Of a DNA stretch of 8,124 nt, positions 6,536 through 8,124 are shown piece after piece (the first letter of the stretch is position 1; each line of letters starts with the position of its first letter). Source of the DNA: Propionibacteriaceae bacterium (GTDB lineage Bacteria > Actinomycetota > Actinomycetes > Propionibacteriales > Propionibacteriaceae); NCBI GenBank assembly GCA_031255975.1, contig JAIRRM010000013.1, positions 1-8,124 of the forward strand. Direction: 5' to 3'. The notes below the pieces were generated by a model, which saw nothing but the letters and a program-made list of their open reading frames with translations, had not been told where the DNA came from and searched no databases. The translations under genes and the position numbers were made by a program.

Positions 6536-6563
6536 TTGCGACTCTGGCGGCGACCAGTACGCT
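6536..6563 (+). promoter_or_regulatory. Candidate punA promoter
   Basis: TTGCGA (6536-6541) and TACGCT (6558-6563) are 16 bases apart and resemble -35 and TANNNT -10 hexamers. Transcription would begin roughly 30-35 bases before the punA ATG. The -35 falls in the flank shared by both repeat copies (GTTGCGAC here, GTTTGCGAC in copy 1). In GC-rich DNA such matches occur by chance, so confidence is low. Confidence 0.3.
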
Positions 6564-6602
6564 CGACGAGCGGACGGCGTACACAGGTGCCACAATGGAA
6601 CT

Positions 6603-7430
6603 ATGACGCCTGACGCTGCTAACTACCTTGATCTCGCCTGCGACGCCGCCGATGAGATTCGCCACCGGGCCGGTGTGTCCGGCATCGACATCGCCATGGT
6701 GCTGGGCTCCGGATGGTCGAGCGGAGCCGACAAACTGGGCAACGTTGTGGCCACCATCCCGCTGGACGAGATCACCGGATTCAGCCGTCCCGTGGTGGCG
6801 GGGCACGGCGGCGATGCCATCATCACCGAGGTTGCCGGGCGCAATGTGCTGGTCTACACCGGACGCACCCATTTCTACGAGGGACGCGGCACCGACGCGG
6901 TGGCGCATGGCGTACGTACCGCCGCCGAGTTGGGCGCTCAGGTGTTGGTCGTCACCAATGGCTGTGGCGGGTTAGACACCACGTGGAAACCAGGTCAGGT
7001 GGTGCTGCTACGCGACCACATCAACCTCACCGGGGCCACCCCGCTGCACGGCCCAAACTTCATTGACATGTCGGAAGCGTACGACAAAGAGCTACGTACC
7101 CTGGTACACGGCATCGACCCCACCTTGCCCGAGGGGGTGTACGCGCAGTTCACCGGGCCGGCGTACGAGACTCCAGCCGAGGTGCGCATGGCGGGCATCA
7201 TGGGAGCCACCCTGGTGGGCATGTCCACCACATTGGAGGTGCTGGCCGCCCGCGCCGCCGGGTTACGGGTGCTGGGCCTGTCGCTGATGACGAACCTCGC
7301 CGCCGGGGTAAGCGCCGAGAAACTCGACCATGCCGAAGTGATCGCCGCCGGACGAGAGGCCGCACCTCGTTTGGCCGCGCTGTTGGCCCAGGTGAGCGAA
7401 CGTATCGCCAGCACCATCGACTTCGGCTGA
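6603..7430 (+). CDS. punA: Purine nucleoside phosphorylase, trimeric type
   Basis: The 275-residue protein cleaves (deoxy)inosine and (deoxy)guanosine with phosphate, giving free base plus (deoxy)ribose 1-phosphate, in cytosolic purine salvage. Motifs: VLGSGW with phosphate-binding S36, AGHGG (66-70), GRTHFYEG (87-94) with R88, H90 and Y92, VTNGCGGL (117-124), GPAYETPAEVRM (185-196) with Y188 and E189, GMSTTLEV (206-213) with S208, LMTNLAAG (228-235) with N231, and H243. The E189/N231 pair marks the 6-oxopurine-specific trimeric family rather than the hexameric DeoD type, and residue numbers match those I recall for the M. tuberculosis enzyme (there named deoD). The ribosome site is weak (a TGGA stretch just before the ATG). 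The mutase gene follows after 47 bp on the same strand, indicating a salvage operon. Confidence 0.93.
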   Translation: MTPDAANYLDLACDAADEIRHRAGVSGIDIAMVLGSGWSSGADKLGNVVATIPLDEITGFSRPVVAGHGGDAIITEVAGRNVLVYTGRTHFYEGRGTDAVAHGVRTAAELGAQVLVVTNGCGGLDTTWKPGQVVLLRDHINLTGATPLHGPNFIDMSEAYDKELRTLVHGIDPTLPEGVYAQFTGPAYETPAEVRMAGIMGATLVGMSTTLEVLAARAAGLRVLGLSLMTNLAAGVSAEKLDHAEVIAAGREAAPRLAALLAQVSERIASTIDFG

Positions 7431-7463
7431 GCCCTCCCCACCCCTACTGAACGTAACGAAATA

Positions 7464-7470
7464 AAGGAAG
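7464..7470 (+). promoter_or_regulatory. Shine-Dalgarno sequence of the phospho-sugar mutase gene
   Basis: AAGGAAG lies 7 bases before the ATG at 7478 and is one of the strongest ribosome sites in the window. It fixes the start and implies independent initiation rather than coupling to the punA stop 47 bp upstream. Confidence 0.7.
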
Positions 7471-7477
7471 CACGACC

Positions 7478-8124
7478 ATGGCACTCACTTCGGAACTGAA
7501 AACCCAGATCGGCGCTTGGCTGGAGCAGGACCCAGACGACGCCACCCGTACCCAGCTTTTGGAGCTAGCCGCCCGCGCCGAGCGCGGCGAGGCCGACGCG
7601 ACCGCCGAAGTGATAAACGCCTTCGCCGGGCCGCTCACCTTTGGCACCGCTGGGCTACGCGCCGCCATCGGCCCCGGCCCCGCTCGCATGAACCGGGTGG
7701 TGGTCACCCAGGCAGCCGCCGGGTTTGCCGCCTGGCTCACCGCCAGGGGCTTGCAAGGCGGCAAGGTGCTGATCGGCTACGACGCCCGCCACAACTCCGA
7801 CGTGTTCGCCCGCGACACCGCCGAGGTGATGGCCGCCGCTGGATTCCAAGCGCTGCTCACCGAACGGCACACTCCCACCCCGGTGGTGGCGTTCGGCATC
7901 AAACACTTCGGTTGTGTGGCCGCGGTGGTGGTCACCGCTTCCCATAACCCGCCCGCAGACAACGGCTATAAGGTGTATCTCGGCGACGGCTCCCAGATCA
8001 TTCCGCCGACGGACGCGGAGATCGCCGCCGCGATCGCCAAGGTGGCGACCGGGCCGCTCGGCGACATCCCCCGCTCCCATGACTACGCCCAGATCGGCCC
8101 GGAGTTGGTGGCCGCGTACAGCGC
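7478..8124 (+). CDS. pmmB: Phospho-sugar mutase (phosphomannomutase/phosphoglucomutase/phosphopentomutase family), N-terminal part
   Basis: The first 215 codons are present; the frame is open at the right edge, so well over half of a typical enzyme of 500-600 residues is missing. FGTAGLRA (55-62) is the N-terminal phosphate-handling signature of the alpha-D-phosphohexomutase superfamily, GYDAR (100-104) follows, and VTASHNPPADNGYKVYL (152-168) carries the catalytic phosphoserine S155. The long N-terminal helix (1-48) before FGTAGLR fits the PGM2-like/ManB subgroup. The metal-binding DxDxD and the sugar-specificity loop lie outside the window, so substrate is not readable. Directly after punA, an attractive role is (deoxy)ribose 1-phosphate to 5-phosphate conversion; the recalled M. 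tuberculosis neighbour Rv3308 is annotated as a phosphomannomutase (pmmB), so mannose or glucose phosphates remain open. Confidence 0.88.
   Translation, partial: MALTSELKTQIGAWLEQDPDDATRTQLLELAARAERGEADATAEVINAFAGPLTFGTAGLRAAIGPGPARMNRVVVTQAAAGFAAWLTARGLQGGKVLIGYDARHNSDVFARDTAEVMAAAGFQALLTERHTPTPVVAFGIKHFGCVAAVVVTASHNPPADNGYKVYLGDGSQIIPPTDAEIAAAIAKVATGPLGDIPRSHDYAQIGPELVAAYS

Larger units (their letters stand above)
6162..6602. promoter_or_regulatory. Divergent cysK / punA intergenic region (441 bp)
   Basis: No credible gene is seen here. The cysK-proximal part (6162-6300) holds the cysK leader and the GGGTTC-type inverted repeats. The middle (about 6301-6450) is plain sequence, A/C-rich around 6340-6372, with nothing recognisable. 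The punA-proximal part (6451-6542) is the second palindromic repeat with its flanks, followed by about 60 bp leading to punA. An open frame across 6307-6606 runs through the repeat and is judged spurious. Confidence 0.6.

Noticed and set aside
6307..6606. Plus-strand open frame of 99 codons overlapping the punA start by ATGA
   Set aside because: It reads straight through the palindromic repeat, has low-complexity content, no ribosome site and no recognisable domain; the stop overlap is likely chance, though a leader peptide cannot be fully excluded.

Overview
The window is GC-rich, with short intergenic gaps and high-GC codon use, and most likely comes from an actinobacterium. The best support is the purine nucleoside phosphorylase (PNP), whose key residues fall at the same numbers I recall for Mycobacterium tuberculosis PNP (S36, R88, H90, E189, N231, H243). 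It is followed by a phospho-sugar mutase, the order recalled for M. tuberculosis Rv3307-Rv3308. CysK also ends in an actinobacterial-looking [13 protein letters not shown] tail. The genus cannot be fixed from this window.

Layout. On the minus strand, 1-1842 holds metB (cystathionine gamma-synthase) followed 10 bp later by a CorA-family divalent cation channel that runs off the left edge. A 133-bp divergent gap separates metB from a plus-strand S9 family serine peptidase (1976-3967). The convergent gap 3968-4105 contains copy 1 of a strongly palindromic 63-bp repeat. The minus strand then carries cysE (4106-5071) downstream of cysK (5235-6161). A 441-bp divergent gap (6162-6602) contains alternative short inverted repeats near cysK and copy 2 of the palindromic repeat near the next gene. 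On the plus strand, pnp/punA (6603-7430) is followed by a phospho-sugar mutase that runs off the right edge (7478-8124).

How the genes work together. CysE acetylates serine and CysK converts O-acetylserine plus sulfide to cysteine. MetB joins cysteine to an activated homoserine to give cystathionine on the way to methionine. The left and middle parts are therefore a sulfur amino acid neighbourhood, split by an unrelated peptidase. The right end is a purine salvage pair: PNP releases (deoxy)ribose 1-phosphate, and a mutase of this family could convert it to the 5-phosphate, although hexose phosphate is an equally possible substrate.

The least explained signal is non-coding. It is a two-copy element with 23-nt inverted arms (21/23 complementary in each copy), identical in size, with similarity extending over about 92 bp, placed in two intergenic regions of different type (one convergent, one divergent). 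The proteins are recognisable housekeeping families; no defence system, phage, CRISPR array, insertion sequence or RNA gene was seen.
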